NCBI RefSeq assembly: GCF_002109325.1
Contig: NZ_CP015348.1
Coordinates: 2,481,501 to 2,545,500, forward strand
Direction: 5' to 3'
Source of the DNA: Sporosarcina ureae
GTDB taxonomy: Bacteria > Bacillota > Bacilli > Bacillales_A > Planococcaceae
Length of the DNA stretch: 64,000 bases
The stretch's first letter is position 1; the number at the start of each line of letters is the position of its first letter. Under the pieces are notes generated by a model, which made no database searches, was not told the DNA's origin, and worked only from the letters and a program-made list of their open reading frames with translations. Both the position numbers and the translations under genes were made by a program. Of the stretch, positions 19,694 to 28,638 are shown piece after piece.

Positions 19694-20143
19694 ATGCTAG
19701 TTATACAGCGGATCAAGCCATTTTATACCAGAAAGGAAGAGTTCAACTTACGCCTTGTATTCGCTTATCAATATTTCTCTATTAAGCGAAATGATGAGGT
19801 GTTCCAATTCGTACCGGCAGAGGGGAAGGAAATCGTCGTCAACACGAAGAGTCTGCAGATAGAAAACTTAGGAGAGGTATTTGTCTTTCAACGAGGAAAC
19901 CGGTTTATACGGCTCCCGCTTTATCAATTACTGCTAGTTTCCGATTTACATTTGCATTTGTCGACTATACTCGAAGGAGCGATGGGATTGGAAGGCCATC
20001 TACAGGAGGAGTACATGCGTGAAGCGGACGGTTTGGTTGAGAAGTTGGAACGGGATAATTGGGAGCGAATGGTAGACTACGCACTAGAAACGAAAAACCA
20101 GCTCTTGTTTAAGGAGTTGATGGAAGGACTGCGAATGATTTGA
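19694..20143 (+). CDS. protein with IDEAL-like C-terminus
   Basis: A 149-residue protein with RBS GAGGAGGGGGA. The N-terminal two thirds are strand-rich (VFAYQYFSIKRNDEVFQFVP, NRFIRLPLYQLLLVSDL). The end, WERMVDYALETKNQLLFKEL, resembles the short IDEAL domain (acidic helix, A-L, then F-x-x-L) found in small Bacillus regulators such as ComK-adaptor-like proteins. That resemblance is by eye only. A terminator follows. Confidence 0.6.
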   Translation: MLVIQRIKPFYTRKEEFNLRLVFAYQYFSIKRNDEVFQFVPAEGKEIVVNTKSLQIENLGEVFVFQRGNRFIRLPLYQLLLVSDLHLHLSTILEGAMGLEGHLQEEYMREADGLVEKLERDNWERMVDYALETKNQLLFKELMEGLRMI

Positions 20144-20162
20144 TCATCACTATGACGCGTTA

Positions 20163-20216
20163 AAAAACACCTCAGTCGAAAAGCACATGCGTGTGCGTCG
20201 AAGTTGAGGTGTTTTT
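20163..20216. terminator. terminator after the gene at 19694
   Basis: AAAAACACCTCA pairs with TGAGGTGTTTTT; the loop contains a second small stem (GCACATGCGTGTGC). Confidence 0.8.
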
Positions 20217-20243
20217 ATGTGGGATGCTTTGTTCGTTTGGTTG

Positions 20244-20345
20244 TCATAGTGTTAGGAAATGGAGCGCCAGTACGAATAGTCCTGATCCACCAAGGCCTAG
20301 TGCAAAGTCTTGCCATGTAAACTCAATTGTCTTGTCCAAGTTCAT
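20244..20345 (-). CDS. 33-residue single-pass membrane peptide
   Basis: ATG 20345 on the minus strand follows AGAGGAGTGATGAGCG. The peptide has a short polar start (MNLDKTIEFTWQDF) and one hydrophobic helix rich in Gly and Leu (ALGLGGSGLFVLALHFLTL). The size and a good ribosome site are like small membrane peptides of spore formers. No family is recognised; the evidence is the start signal and composition. Confidence 0.45.
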   Translation of the reverse strand: MNLDKTIEFTWQDFALGLGGSGLFVLALHFLTL

Positions 20346-20494
20346 CGCTCATCACTCCTCTTGTAATTAGAGTCACAGGACCCTATTACTTCCTATTATA
20401 GACTAATTCTTTAGATTGGAAACATTCTGATAACTAAATGAATCTAATGGACTAGGGGGTTTTTAACAGGTAAGGCTGGCAGAGGGTAGGGGTG

Positions 20495-20627
20495 GGGATT
20501 TCAAGTGCAAAGATGTGCTCTCAACGCTTCGCTTATGCTCGCAAAGGCCGTACTTCGCTACGGCCTTCGCTCTAGGCGGACGCTTTCCCATGGGCCCGCG
20601 GGAGTCGCCGCCTGCCGCTCCAATCCC
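20495..20627. repeat. dispersed palindromic repeat, copy 2
   Basis: GGGATT (20495-20500) is inverted as AATCCC (20622-20627). The right half carries the family core GGCGGACGCTTTCCCATGGG followed by CGCGGGAGTCGCCGCCTGCC. An inner stem GGCCGTACTT/AAGTACGGCC-like sequence lies at 20547-20567. It lies in the 739-base gene-free gap 20346-21084. Confidence 0.75.
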
Positions 20628-20783
20628 TTGCAATGTGAGTGGATGATACTTTTAGGTGTCATTAAAGTTAGGGTTGTAATTATTTAGAAGTGCACTAGAA
20701 CTAGAACTTAACTAAGTTCAAAGACAACACTAGTTCACACACTATCGCAAGAAAACGATCTACCTCTGTCCACCATAAAAGTA

Positions 20784-20914
20784 GGATTGCAGCGGAAGAT
20801 GGGGGCGACTCTGGGAGGATCAGCGGGACAGGTGAAACACCTAGCGAGCAACGCGAGGAGTGTGGTTCACCGCCCGCCCTCCAGAAAGCGTCCCCCATCT
20901 GGAGCGGAAATCCC
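20784..20914. repeat. dispersed palindromic repeat, copy 3 (opposite orientation)
   Basis: Starts GGATTGCAGCGG and ends GGAGCGGAAATCCC. The core GGGCGACTCTGGGAGGATCAG is the complement of the GCTGATCC...GGGAGTCGCC arrangement of the other copies. The inner arms GTGAAACAC and GTGGTTCAC can pair. The outer arms CAGCGGAAGATGGGGG and CCCCCATCTGGAGCGG also pair imperfectly. No coding potential. Confidence 0.75.
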
Positions 20915-21084
20915 AACCACTACCCTCTGTCCCTCTCTATTTTCAGCCTCTTTCTGCCCAACCAACTTATCAATTTCCAAAACAAACACTACATTCATTG
21001 CAAATTCGTCATTTTTTGATAAAGTAAGAGAGATAGAAACTGATATAATCAGTCGAATAAGTTGGAGGCAAAGGAGAAGTACAT

Positions 21085-21807
21085 ATGTATTCTACTTACG
21101 GTTACTGGCGTTCACTCGTTTATCCTGACCGACTTGCCGTTGAAATAGGGCAAGGAACTGTCACTGGGTTCAAACGCCGTGTGTTTAGCGTATTCATTTT
21201 GGGCATCATCCTGTTCGTCCTCCGCGATATGTGGGGCATGAACACAGGCACGATGACGTATATCTTGGCGAACGGTTCGCTCGATGAATTCACGATCGGC
21301 CGCATCACCGCATTAGTGGGCGCCATACTTTGGGCCATGATCTATATGTCGTTCCATTTCTGGGGCGTCGCATGGATTTTGAGCATGCTTACGAAAATTC
21401 CGTTCAAGCCATTGCTGAAGTTGCAATTGGTGGTCACGGGATTATTGCTATTTGAAAAACTTATCAATTTCCTCGTTTTCGCGGTTGCTGGAAAAACGGC
21501 AGCGGTTTCGATTCTTTCATTCGGACCACTCGCGGTAACATTCTTGGAAAATTGGTACATCATTCTTTTTGTCAATCAACTAACGATTTTCTCCGCTTTG
21601 ATTATCGCGATCCAGTATCGCTTTATTAGCTTCTCGAAAGTGGAAACGTCACTTGTCGGTGAAGAAGTGGTGGAGCATAAAGGGATCCGCAAGAACGCAT
21701 TGTGGATGTTGATCGCATTGCAAATTATTTTTGCATTGATCACGGCCGCAGTCGGTTTTGTTCCAATCGAAAAAATGTTGAACTTGTTAATGATTGGAGG
21801 ACTATAA
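21085..21807 (+). CDS. multi-pass membrane protein
   Basis: A 240-residue integral membrane protein with about five predicted helices (near residues 33-50, 72-98, 112-134, 143-180 and 203-238). RBS AAAGGAGAAG precedes ATG 21085. It ends two bases before the ATG of the next gene, so the two are co-translated and probably cooperate. I see no transporter motif. The overall layout is loosely like Yip1-type proteins, but this is not demonstrated. Confidence 0.7.
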   Translation: MYSTYGYWRSLVYPDRLAVEIGQGTVTGFKRRVFSVFILGIILFVLRDMWGMNTGTMTYILANGSLDEFTIGRITALVGAILWAMIYMSFHFWGVAWILSMLTKIPFKPLLKLQLVVTGLLLFEKLINFLVFAVAGKTAAVSILSFGPLAVTFLENWYIILFVNQLTIFSALIIAIQYRFISFSKVETSLVGEEVVEHKGIRKNALWMLIALQIIFALITAAVGFVPIEKMLNLLMIGGL

Positions 21808-21808
21808 G

Positions 21809-23704
21809 ATGAAAGCACAAAACATCATCGTGACGGTCCTCGTTACAGCGTTTCTGGCACTCAATATGTTATTGATGTTTGATGAAAAAAGTGTCATTCC
21901 GAAAGCACAATACGTCAGCGAGTACGAACGGTTGGCTGCGGATGATTACAAAAAAGAGCTCGACAAAGAAGGATTTATTTCGCCGAAAGAGTTGCAAACG
22001 ATCTACCTGAAAGACGACCAGACAATTGATTCGTGGCTCGTTCAAGAAGGCGAGACCGTGGACTTCGGAACAGAGCTTGCTTCATTGAAAATGGATCATA
22101 TCGATTCGAAGCGCAATGAATTAGAGTCGGAACTATCCGCGTTGCAAAATCAGTCGTCTTCGATTTCGCAAACGATCAGTAATCTGGAGTATGACAAGTC
22201 CTCAGCGGGCGGTTCGAAAAACGACAGTGATTATTATGATACAAATGACGAGAAAAAAGTGCGTGTGAATTTGAACGTAGGCATTGAAGTCAAAGGCGAC
22301 GGCACGTTTGCGCAAGCGATTGCGGAAGCGGAGCGTGACCTCGCAGAAGTGCAGAAGAAAATAGCACTAGTCGAAGCGAAACTCGCAGAAGTGCCGAATG
22401 AATCTGCATTGACAAGCCCCGTAAATGGCTATGTCGTCGCAATCAAACGCGATAGCGAGTCACCGTCCATCGACATTTACAGCACGGATCAGACGATTGT
22501 CACGTACGTTCTCGACAACGAATGGCCAAACGTAGAAACGGGTGCACCGGTAACAATCCAGCATGACTCGATCCATACACCATTTACTCCGAAAGTTGAT
22601 CCGGCTCAGGAAATCGAAGAACCGGAGAATGCGGAAGATGGAGTCGGTAGCGAAAAAGGCAAAGCAGTAGCGTCTCTATCTGCTGACGGAGTTCCACCGA
22701 GCACTGTACCGTACGACGATCCGAAAACGGAAATCGACGGAACAGATCCGGAACCACCGGCTGTTAAGTCAGATAGTAATTCTGGAACGAATCCGAACAC
22801 GACAAGTCCAAGTCCTGATGAGAACTTCGACGGCACATCCGGTAATCCAGACGGGTCTACGGACACGCCCGACAGCAGCATCGATAGTTCAAATAATAAC
22901 AATACAGGTACAGAAACAACACCGAATACGGAGACACCGCCAACAACAGGTACTCCGAGCACGGATGGTACAACAAATCCGGATGCAACTCCTGAAGGTA
23001 CGCCGAATCCTGATGGCACAACAACGAATCCAGATGGCAGTACAACGAACCCAGATGGAACGATCACGAACCCTGACGGAACCATTTCCAATCCGGAAGT
23101 GAATGAATCACCTGAAGGAAAGCCTGCATTAACAAAGAAAGAAAAGAAACTAGCCGAAATCCAAGAGCGTATCACACCGGATTATCCAAATGAGATCTCC
23201 ACAATTAACGGAGTCGTCGTATCGGTATCCAAAGTGCCTGCGAAAGACGATCAGTGGCTACAAGCGTATAAAGCGCTAGGCAACACACAAAAAGAAAATC
23301 CATTAGCGTATTACGAAGTGGTCGTCGCACCATACGACGAGCAAATGGATTTACCATTTGGCACGAACGTTAATACGTTCATTCAAACGAATGAAGCCAA
23401 TCAAGCAGTTAGTATTAAAACGAACTGGTTGACAGATAAATACCAAAATGCAGCGAAGGCATGGACGCTAGACAGTAATGGACGAGCAGTTCAGAACGTA
23501 GTCGAAGCACCATTTACTTCTCTTGATCGCTCTGTTTTGACAATGGGCATCGAACCGGGAATGGTTGCGCTGCATAGCGATGATTTGGATAGTAGTCTTG
23601 AAAATCAATCCGTCTTCCACCCACTTCCGCTTTATTTACCGGAATGGCAGCAGTGGAAAACGACTCCTTGGCAAAACTATGTACGTTATTTAATTAAACG
23701 ATGA
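21809..23704 (+). CDS. anchored adaptor-like protein with HlyD/biotinyl-lipoyl features
   Basis: A 631-residue protein starting at ATG 21809 after GGAGGACTATAAG. An N-terminal anchor (about 5-23) is followed by IDSWLVQEGETVDFGTELASL, a biotinyl-lipoyl-like half motif; a coiled coil (about 90-195); and the second half, TSPVNGYVVAIKRD. This split arrangement is that of membrane-fusion (HlyD-type) proteins. The middle (about 270-430) is disordered, rich in Thr, Pro, Asn, with repeated NPDGT units. A C-terminal folded part ends WQNYVRYLIKR. With the membrane protein encoded just upstream it could form an export or sensing complex; that is inference. Confidence 0.7.
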   Translation: MKAQNIIVTVLVTAFLALNMLLMFDEKSVIPKAQYVSEYERLAADDYKKELDKEGFISPKELQTIYLKDDQTIDSWLVQEGETVDFGTELASLKMDHIDSKRNELESELSALQNQSSSISQTISNLEYDKSSAGGSKNDSDYYDTNDEKKVRVNLNVGIEVKGDGTFAQAIAEAERDLAEVQKKIALVEAKLAEVPNESALTSPVNGYVVAIKRDSESPSIDIYSTDQTIVTYVLDNEWPNVETGAPVTIQHDSIHTPFTPKVDPAQEIEEPENAEDGVGSEKGKAVASLSADGVPPSTVPYDDPKTEIDGTDPEPPAVKSDSNSGTNPNTTSPSPDENFDGTSGNPDGSTDTPDSSIDSSNNNNTGTETTPNTETPPTTGTPSTDGTTNPDATPEGTPNPDGTTTNPDGSTTNPDGTITNPDGTISNPEVNESPEGKPALTKKEKKLAEIQERITPDYPNEISTINGVVVSVSKVPAKDDQWLQAYKALGNTQKENPLAYYEVVVAPYDEQMDLPFGTNVNTFIQTNEANQAVSIKTNWLTDKYQNAAKAWTLDSNGRAVQNVVEAPFTSLDRSVLTMGIEPGMVALHSDDLDSSLENQSVFHPLPLYLPEWQQWKTTPWQNYVRYLIKR

Positions 23705-23708
23705 AAAG

Positions 23709-23735
23709 ACTGCCCTTAATTGGGCAGTTTTTTTG
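23709..23735 (+). terminator. terminator after the adaptor-like gene
   Basis: ACTGCCC (23709-23715) pairs with GGGCAGT (23722-23728), followed by seven T residues. Confidence 0.88.
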
Positions 23736-23777
23736 TTTTTTGTGGGGGAGTTGGGTGGGGGGGCGTCGGGCGTCGCC

Positions 23778-24260
23778 GCTCATAGAAGTGCGTTGAGTGC
23801 TCTATGTAAGCCGTTATCTGCTCTATACCGTGGTTTAAGTGCTCTATGTGGCCACGCGAGTGCTCTATCTGGGTGGCTGAGTGATCTATTCGGCCGTTTG
23901 ACCGCTCATAGCGTAGATGTTTGCTGGCGGGGTGAAGTGAAAGTGGGTCGCGCTCATAGAAGTGCGTTGAGTGCTCTATGCAGACTGTTATTCGCTCTAT
24001 ACCGAGTTTTAAGTGCTCTATCCAGCCGCGTGAACGCTCTATTCAGGTGGTTGAGTGATCTATTCGGCCGTTTGACCGCTCATAGCGTAACTGTTCGCTG
24101 GCGGAGTGAAGTGAAAGTGGGTCGCGCTCATAGAAATGCGTTGAGTGCTCTATGTAAGCCGTTATCTGCTCTATACCGTGGTTTAAGTGATCTATCTGGC
24201 CACACCAGCGCTCTAAGCAGGCAGCTGAGTGATCTATTCGGCCATTTAACCGCTCATAGC
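23778..24260. repeat. 21-bp-period array 3: three 174-bp super-units
   Basis: Each super-unit has seven heptamers at an exact 21-base step, in the fixed order GCTCATA, GCTCTAT (four times, one replaced in unit 3), GATCTAT, GCTCATA, then a 48-base step to the next unit. Units begin at 23778, 23952 and 24126, a constant 174 bases. The 27-base excess contains GGCGGGGTGAAGTGAAAGTG or a close variant. From 24261 to 24475 I see only A-rich degenerate repeats (AAAACTCAATTTCC type). Confidence 0.95.
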
Positions 24261-24475
24261 ATCACAGAAAACATACGACTAAAGTAACATTTTTAACAAA
24301 AACACTCCCAAACGCCAAGAAACAGACAGCGAAAACTCATTTTCCACCATCAAATCGACCGCAAAACTCAATTTCCCTCCTAAAAAGCACACCAAAATTC
24401 AATTTCATCCATAACCTTCCAACCCCACGCATCTCTTGCTACAATAAATACATTAAACAAAGGAGATGATTCCAC

Positions 24476-25456
24476 ATAATCTATAAAACACGTACCATCC
24501 CCAAGCTAATCATCGGTCAACAGGCGCTACTGAAACGCTTGCCAGTTGATCACGAGAAGTACGAGAAAATTCGCAACGATTTCTACAACGGTAAAGCGGG
24601 TTTTGGCGGCGAGAGGGAATTCGACTATCAGCTACGCGACTTTATCCCGCCGTATCCACATGCGATCCTCCACGACGTATTCCTAAAACACGAACATGCC
24701 TACTTCCAAATCGATTCTATCCTCATTACACCGAGTGCCATCGTGTTATTTGAAATCAAAAACATGGCCGGCAAGCTGCATATTAAACAAAATCCTACCC
24801 AGTTTATCCGTGAATCAGTTAGTGGTGAACGCACTGTTTTGCGAAGTCCAATTGAAGAAATGGAGCGCAAGAAACACTATCTCACTAGCTGGCTGCAAGC
24901 GCTTAACCTCGAAATTCCGCTAATTGACTACATCGTCTTCGCCTACCAAAATGAACTCACCATAGAAAACACATCATCCCACCGTCTGGTATTCTCCTAT
25001 GAAATTCCGAATCGTCTTCGAAATATGGAAATGAAAGAGGAATTATTGACCGCGGACCAGATCAAGAGATTGGCAAATGAACTCATGAAAGCACATCGCC
25101 AGTACGATCCGTTCCCGCTGATTGAAAAGTATGGGCTTTCTATCAAAGATCTGGCAACCGGTGTCGCGTGCACAAATTGCCAGCAACTATCGATGTTATG
25201 GCGGACCAGAAGTTGGCAATGTCGTGCGTGCGGCCATCGTGATCGCCATGCTCATCATGCGACGCTAGCGGAGTGGTACTGTATCAGTGGCGGCCAACTA
25301 ACAAATAAGCAATTCCGCCATTTTGCAAACATCTCCTCACGACACATAGCCAAGCGGATGCTTGCAAACTCCTATACAGAAATGTCTGGAATCAAGCGCC
25401 ACGCCATCTATCAGCTCTCCCCACAACTTCTTAAAATCCGTGAATTGTCTCTTTAA
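24476..25456 (+). CDS. NERD-domain protein with zinc-ribbon-like segment and apparent AUA start
   Basis: The NERD (nuclease-related) domain spans about residues 35-160: GGEREFDYQL, HDVFLKHEHAYFQIDSILIT and VLFEIKNMAGKL, with the endonuclease-like Asp and E-x-K. A CxxC...CxxC zinc element (CTNCQQL...CRACGH) lies near residues 232-255, followed by a helical C-terminus. The family N-terminus (IYKTRTIP) is read only from 24476, where the codon is ATA, ten bases after AGGAG. The first canonical in-frame start is TTG 24539, which would remove 21 conserved residues. Substrate and role are unknown; the RNA/DNA-processing link is by domain. Confidence 0.75.
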   Translation: MIYKTRTIPKLIIGQQALLKRLPVDHEKYEKIRNDFYNGKAGFGGEREFDYQLRDFIPPYPHAILHDVFLKHEHAYFQIDSILITPSAIVLFEIKNMAGKLHIKQNPTQFIRESVSGERTVLRSPIEEMERKKHYLTSWLQALNLEIPLIDYIVFAYQNELTIENTSSHRLVFSYEIPNRLRNMEMKEELLTADQIKRLANELMKAHRQYDPFPLIEKYGLSIKDLATGVACTNCQQLSMLWRTRSWQCRACGHRDRHAHHATLAEWYCISGGQLTNKQFRHFANISSRHIAKRMLANSYTEMSGIKRHAIYQLSPQLLKIRELSL

Positions 25457-25463
25457 ATACCTA

Positions 25464-25503
25464 AAAACCAGCGCGTATATTACCCAACCGCTGGTTTTTT
25501 TAT
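25464..25503. terminator. terminator after the NERD gene
   Basis: AAAACCAGCG and CGCTGGTTTT form the stem, with seven T residues after it. Confidence 0.85.
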
Positions 25504-25523
25504 GATATTTGCATTGTATGAAT

Positions 25524-25831
25524 GCTCAATGAAACCGCCTAAGCGATCATACTTTTAGTGTGGCCGCTCTATCAGAGTCTGTGAGTGATCATAGAAGTTA
25601 CGCGACCGCTCTATGGGGCGCGTTATCCGATCATAGAAGCCAAGTAACCGCTCATAGCCGGAGATGGAGCGTAGGACGGGGCGTGGTAAGGTGACTTGCT
25701 CAATGTTCGTGTCTGAGTGCTCTATCTACGTGGTTGGGCGCTCTATCCAGACTTGTGAGTGCTCTATTAGCGTCTCTGGCCGCTCTATCGCACGGCCTAA
25801 GTGCTCATAGAACTACTACCACCGCTCATAG
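25524..25831. repeat. 21-bp-period array 4: two 174-bp super-units
   Basis: Seven heptamers (GCTCAAT, GATCATA, GCTCTAT, GATCATA, GCTCTAT, GATCATA, GCTCATA) from 25524 to 25650 at an exact 21-base step, then 48 bases, then seven more (25698-25824). The distance between super-units is again 174 bases, as in array 3, although the filler sequences differ. No gene lies between 25457 and 25952. Confidence 0.95.
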
Positions 25832-25952
25832 GCCATTACGCTACTAACACCATAAACCTATAAAGAATCATAAAACTCTAGCAAATACTACAAAATTCCT
25901 ACCAAAACACCAGTGAAATACCGTATACTTTTAACAAAAGGGGGACGTTTAT

Positions 25953-27218
25953 ATGAATCTATTAAGTAACAAAAAGTTATTCTTAAGTACTATAGCTATG
26001 ACAGTTGCTGTATCTGCGACAGGAGTGGCTACGCCGACACCGGTGGAGGCGGCCAAACCCGTTACATTCAAAGATGTGCCGGAGAAACATTATGCTTACG
26101 ATGCCGTCACCTATATGGCAGCCAATGAAATTATCAAAGGGTATGCCGACAATACATATCGCCTGAACAAACCTGTCACGCGTGCTCAGGCGGCCAAAAT
26201 GATCGCGGTTTCTATTGGAGCGAAGCCGAGCCATGCGTATAAAATAGACTTTAAGGATGTTACCGAAGACAACGGGTCATATGATCATATCCGTGCATTG
26301 ACGCAGCGGGGACTATTTAAGAACGCGGAAAAGTTCAATCCGAATAAACCGTTGACTCGCGGACAAATGGCGAAGCTGCTAGTTCTTGGCTATCATATCG
26401 TTACCGACGACAACGACTTCATTATCTTTGATGATGTCAAAAAGAGCAGTGGCGCATATGAATATATTATTACGATCGCGGAACTCAATATTACGACGAC
26501 GCGACCGGGTGGGAAATTTAATCCGAATGAGCCGGTCACGCGTGGTCAAATGGCAGCATTCCTCTATAGAACGATGCAATTCGACGAAAATCGTAAAAAA
26601 GGTCTGATTACGTATGACAATCAAAAGAAAGGCTATGTCGATCAGAACAAAAATCTGATCAAGCCGAATCCTGATAATCAAAAGCCAGCACCAGAGAAAC
26701 CAAAACCAGTGCCACCGAAGCCTAAGCCGGAACCGCCAAAACCTGTTCCGCCAAAACCGACACCAGTACCACCAGCACCAAAACCAGAGCCGCCGAAGCC
26801 TAAACCAGAACCACCAAAGCCAGCACCTGAACAACCATCACTTGCGGCGCAGTCTATTATAGCGGTCAACATGAAACGGACGAATGCTGATGTTAAAGCG
26901 TTGTCGGCAGATCCTGCGCTCAACCGAATAGCTAGCGCACGGGCAGAAGATTTGGTGAAGCTTGGGGAATTGTCACATATTACGCCGACATATGGGACAG
27001 CAGAAGAGATGCTTAAGAAGTTTGATTATAATTGGTTGGCGTTTGGTGAAAACCTTGGCGAGGGGTATACTGATGCGCTAGTCATCACCAATGACTGGTA
27101 TAACTCCCCGTCGCATAAAGAAAACTTAATGAGTCCGATATTTACGCATATTGGCGCAGGCACGGCTCAAGATAAAAGTGGTAAAATCTATTGGGTCACA
27201 CTATATTCGAAAAAATAA
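25953..27218 (+). CDS. SLH-anchored surface protein with CAP (SCP/PR1) domain
   Basis: A 421-residue exported protein. Signal peptide 1-34 ending PVEA, three SLH domains (about 37-85, 97-150, 158-215), a Pro/Lys-rich spacer made of PPKPKPEPPKP-like repeats (about 240-295), and a C-terminal CAP domain with NRIASARAEDLVKLGELSH, FGENLGEGY and WYNSPSHKENLMSPIFTHIG. SLH domains bind the pyruvylated secondary wall polymer, so the protein should sit on the wall beneath or within the S-layer. RBS AAAAGGGGGA precedes ATG. Function of the CAP domain is unknown. Confidence 0.9.
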   Translation: MNLLSNKKLFLSTIAMTVAVSATGVATPTPVEAAKPVTFKDVPEKHYAYDAVTYMAANEIIKGYADNTYRLNKPVTRAQAAKMIAVSIGAKPSHAYKIDFKDVTEDNGSYDHIRALTQRGLFKNAEKFNPNKPLTRGQMAKLLVLGYHIVTDDNDFIIFDDVKKSSGAYEYIITIAELNITTTRPGGKFNPNEPVTRGQMAAFLYRTMQFDENRKKGLITYDNQKKGYVDQNKNLIKPNPDNQKPAPEKPKPVPPKPKPEPPKPVPPKPTPVPPAPKPEPPKPKPEPPKPAPEQPSLAAQSIIAVNMKRTNADVKALSADPALNRIASARAEDLVKLGELSHITPTYGTAEEMLKKFDYNWLAFGENLGEGYTDALVITNDWYNSPSHKENLMSPIFTHIGAGTAQDKSGKIYWVTLYSKK

Positions 27219-27307
27219 TATAGTTAGCCGCTTAACTGCCGGGGTTTAGGGTATAGTGAAAAGATACATACTTTTACCAAGCCTGACCGAATAAAGGAGG
27301 AAGCGCA

Positions 27308-28483
27308 ATGAAACAAACTCTATTTGCACTAGTAGCTGTTTTTGCTTGGCTCTATGTAACACCAGCTACAGAAGCCGCGACTCTCGACGAAGTAAAGGAA
27401 ATTGTCGAATTGTACTATTACGGCGAACAGCCAACTAATCTTCATAAAGCAAGAAACGTCACAGAAGTCGTTCGACAGCTCGACGAATACTCGGTCTATA
27501 TGACGCCTGCTGAATATACTGATTATCTCAATCAATACGCAAGCGCCAAAGCACCTGCGCAAGTCGCGGCTGTGGCGGCACCGTACAATCTAGATAACGT
27601 CCAGTCGCATATGATGTATGGCAACGTCGGTTATCTAAAGATCAAAACGTTCTCTGCGCATCTGCTCGACGACGTCAACAATCACTGGAGTCAATTAAAG
27701 AGCCAAGGCGCTGAGAAGCTCGTTTTGGATTTGCGCTTTAATGGTGGCGGTTATGTCGAAAGTGCAGAACAATTACTAGGCTTCTTCCCGAAAGTGAAAG
27801 AAGCATACCAATTGCAAACGCGCGAGGGCACACAGGTAGGGAAAGTTATTCCTGCGAAGAATAAATTCCCTGCAGACACATACGTACTCGTTAACCGCTA
27901 CTCGGCATCAGCATCTGAAATCGTTGCAGTTAGCCTGAAGGATCAAAGCGCTGCGAACGTAGTAGGGGAGACGACAAAAGGCAAAGGTAGCGTCCAGTCG
28001 TTATTTGAATTAGAAAACGGTGGTGCGCTGAAGTTAACAACAGGTCACTACACAGGACCTAAAGGAACACCTGTACAACATAAAGGTGTGAATCCGAACA
28101 TCAGCATGAAGCCAGGAACAGAGCAATCAGGCATGCATAAACGCCTCGTCACTTCTGATCTGATCTCGCAAGGCTACAAGTTCGTCAAAGGACCAACTGG
28201 TGTACCGCAGTCGAAGGTGTTTAATGTAGAGTTTACACAGAAGATGAACTTCGGTCCTGCGAAAGATTTCAACAAGATGGAACTTGTGAAGTTCGGAAGC
28301 GTCTCTATACAAACGACTAAAAAAGCTAGCAATGATAAAACGATGACGATCCAGCCGGCGAAACCTATGGCGCTTGGGGCGGAGTATATGCTCATCGTCC
28401 ACCCGGGAATCAAAGGGGTTAACGGGTTGAATGTAGTGAATGGAACGTATACGCCTTATACCGTTCAGGTGCGAGCCAAATAA
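27308..28483 (+). CDS. secreted S41 (C-terminal-processing type) peptidase
   Basis: A 391-residue exported protein with a signal peptide (cut near ATEA, residue 23). The peptidase core contains GNVGYLKIKTFS, VLDLRFNGGGYVESA, the serine segment NRYSASASEIVA and the lysine segment GETTKGKGSVQ, giving a Ser/Lys dyad. No PDZ domain is evident. The last 100 residues (VFNVEFTQKMNFGPAK to the end) look like an Ig-like SbsA_Ig domain as used in S-layer-associated proteins. RBS AAAGGAGGAAG. It follows the SLH-CAP gene by 89 bases, and both probably act at the cell surface. Confidence 0.87.
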   Translation: MKQTLFALVAVFAWLYVTPATEAATLDEVKEIVELYYYGEQPTNLHKARNVTEVVRQLDEYSVYMTPAEYTDYLNQYASAKAPAQVAAVAAPYNLDNVQSHMMYGNVGYLKIKTFSAHLLDDVNNHWSQLKSQGAEKLVLDLRFNGGGYVESAEQLLGFFPKVKEAYQLQTREGTQVGKVIPAKNKFPADTYVLVNRYSASASEIVAVSLKDQSAANVVGETTKGKGSVQSLFELENGGALKLTTGHYTGPKGTPVQHKGVNPNISMKPGTEQSGMHKRLVTSDLISQGYKFVKGPTGVPQSKVFNVEFTQKMNFGPAKDFNKMELVKFGSVSIQTTKKASNDKTMTIQPAKPMALGAEYMLIVHPGIKGVNGLNVVNGTYTPYTVQVRAK

Positions 28484-28529
28484 AGTGGTTCTATTGAGTG
28501 GAAGTTGGTATACTGGATAGATGGAGTTA

Positions 28530-28638
28530 GTGGGCGAGCAACGTGGATCGACGCTGCAGGCGGACGCTTTCCCATGGGCTCGCGGTGAGCCAACTGTTCA
28601 CTGCGTTCTCTTAGTTGTCTCACCTGATCGAGCTGATC
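28530..28638. repeat. dispersed palindromic repeat, copy 4, left part (split by IS110)
   Basis: Contains GCAGGCGGACGCTTTCCCAT, then GCGGTGAGCC and GCTGATCC, the same order as the complement of copy 3. It stops at GCTGATCC (28631-28638). The missing continuation, GGGAGTCGCCGCCTTCCGCT, appears at 30402-30421, immediately after the IS110 element. Confidence 0.75.

Noticed and set aside
22606..23175. 189-codon antisense frame
   Set aside because: Mirror of the Thr/Pro/NPDGT repeats of the adaptor gene.
23733..24287. A 184-codon frame over array 3
   Set aside because: Repeat-derived, starts inside the terminator T-run of the previous gene.
26379..26923. Antisense frames under the SLH-CAP gene
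   Set aside because: Mirror of the Pro/Lys repeat; Trp/Phe/Arg-rich translation is typical of an antisense shadow.
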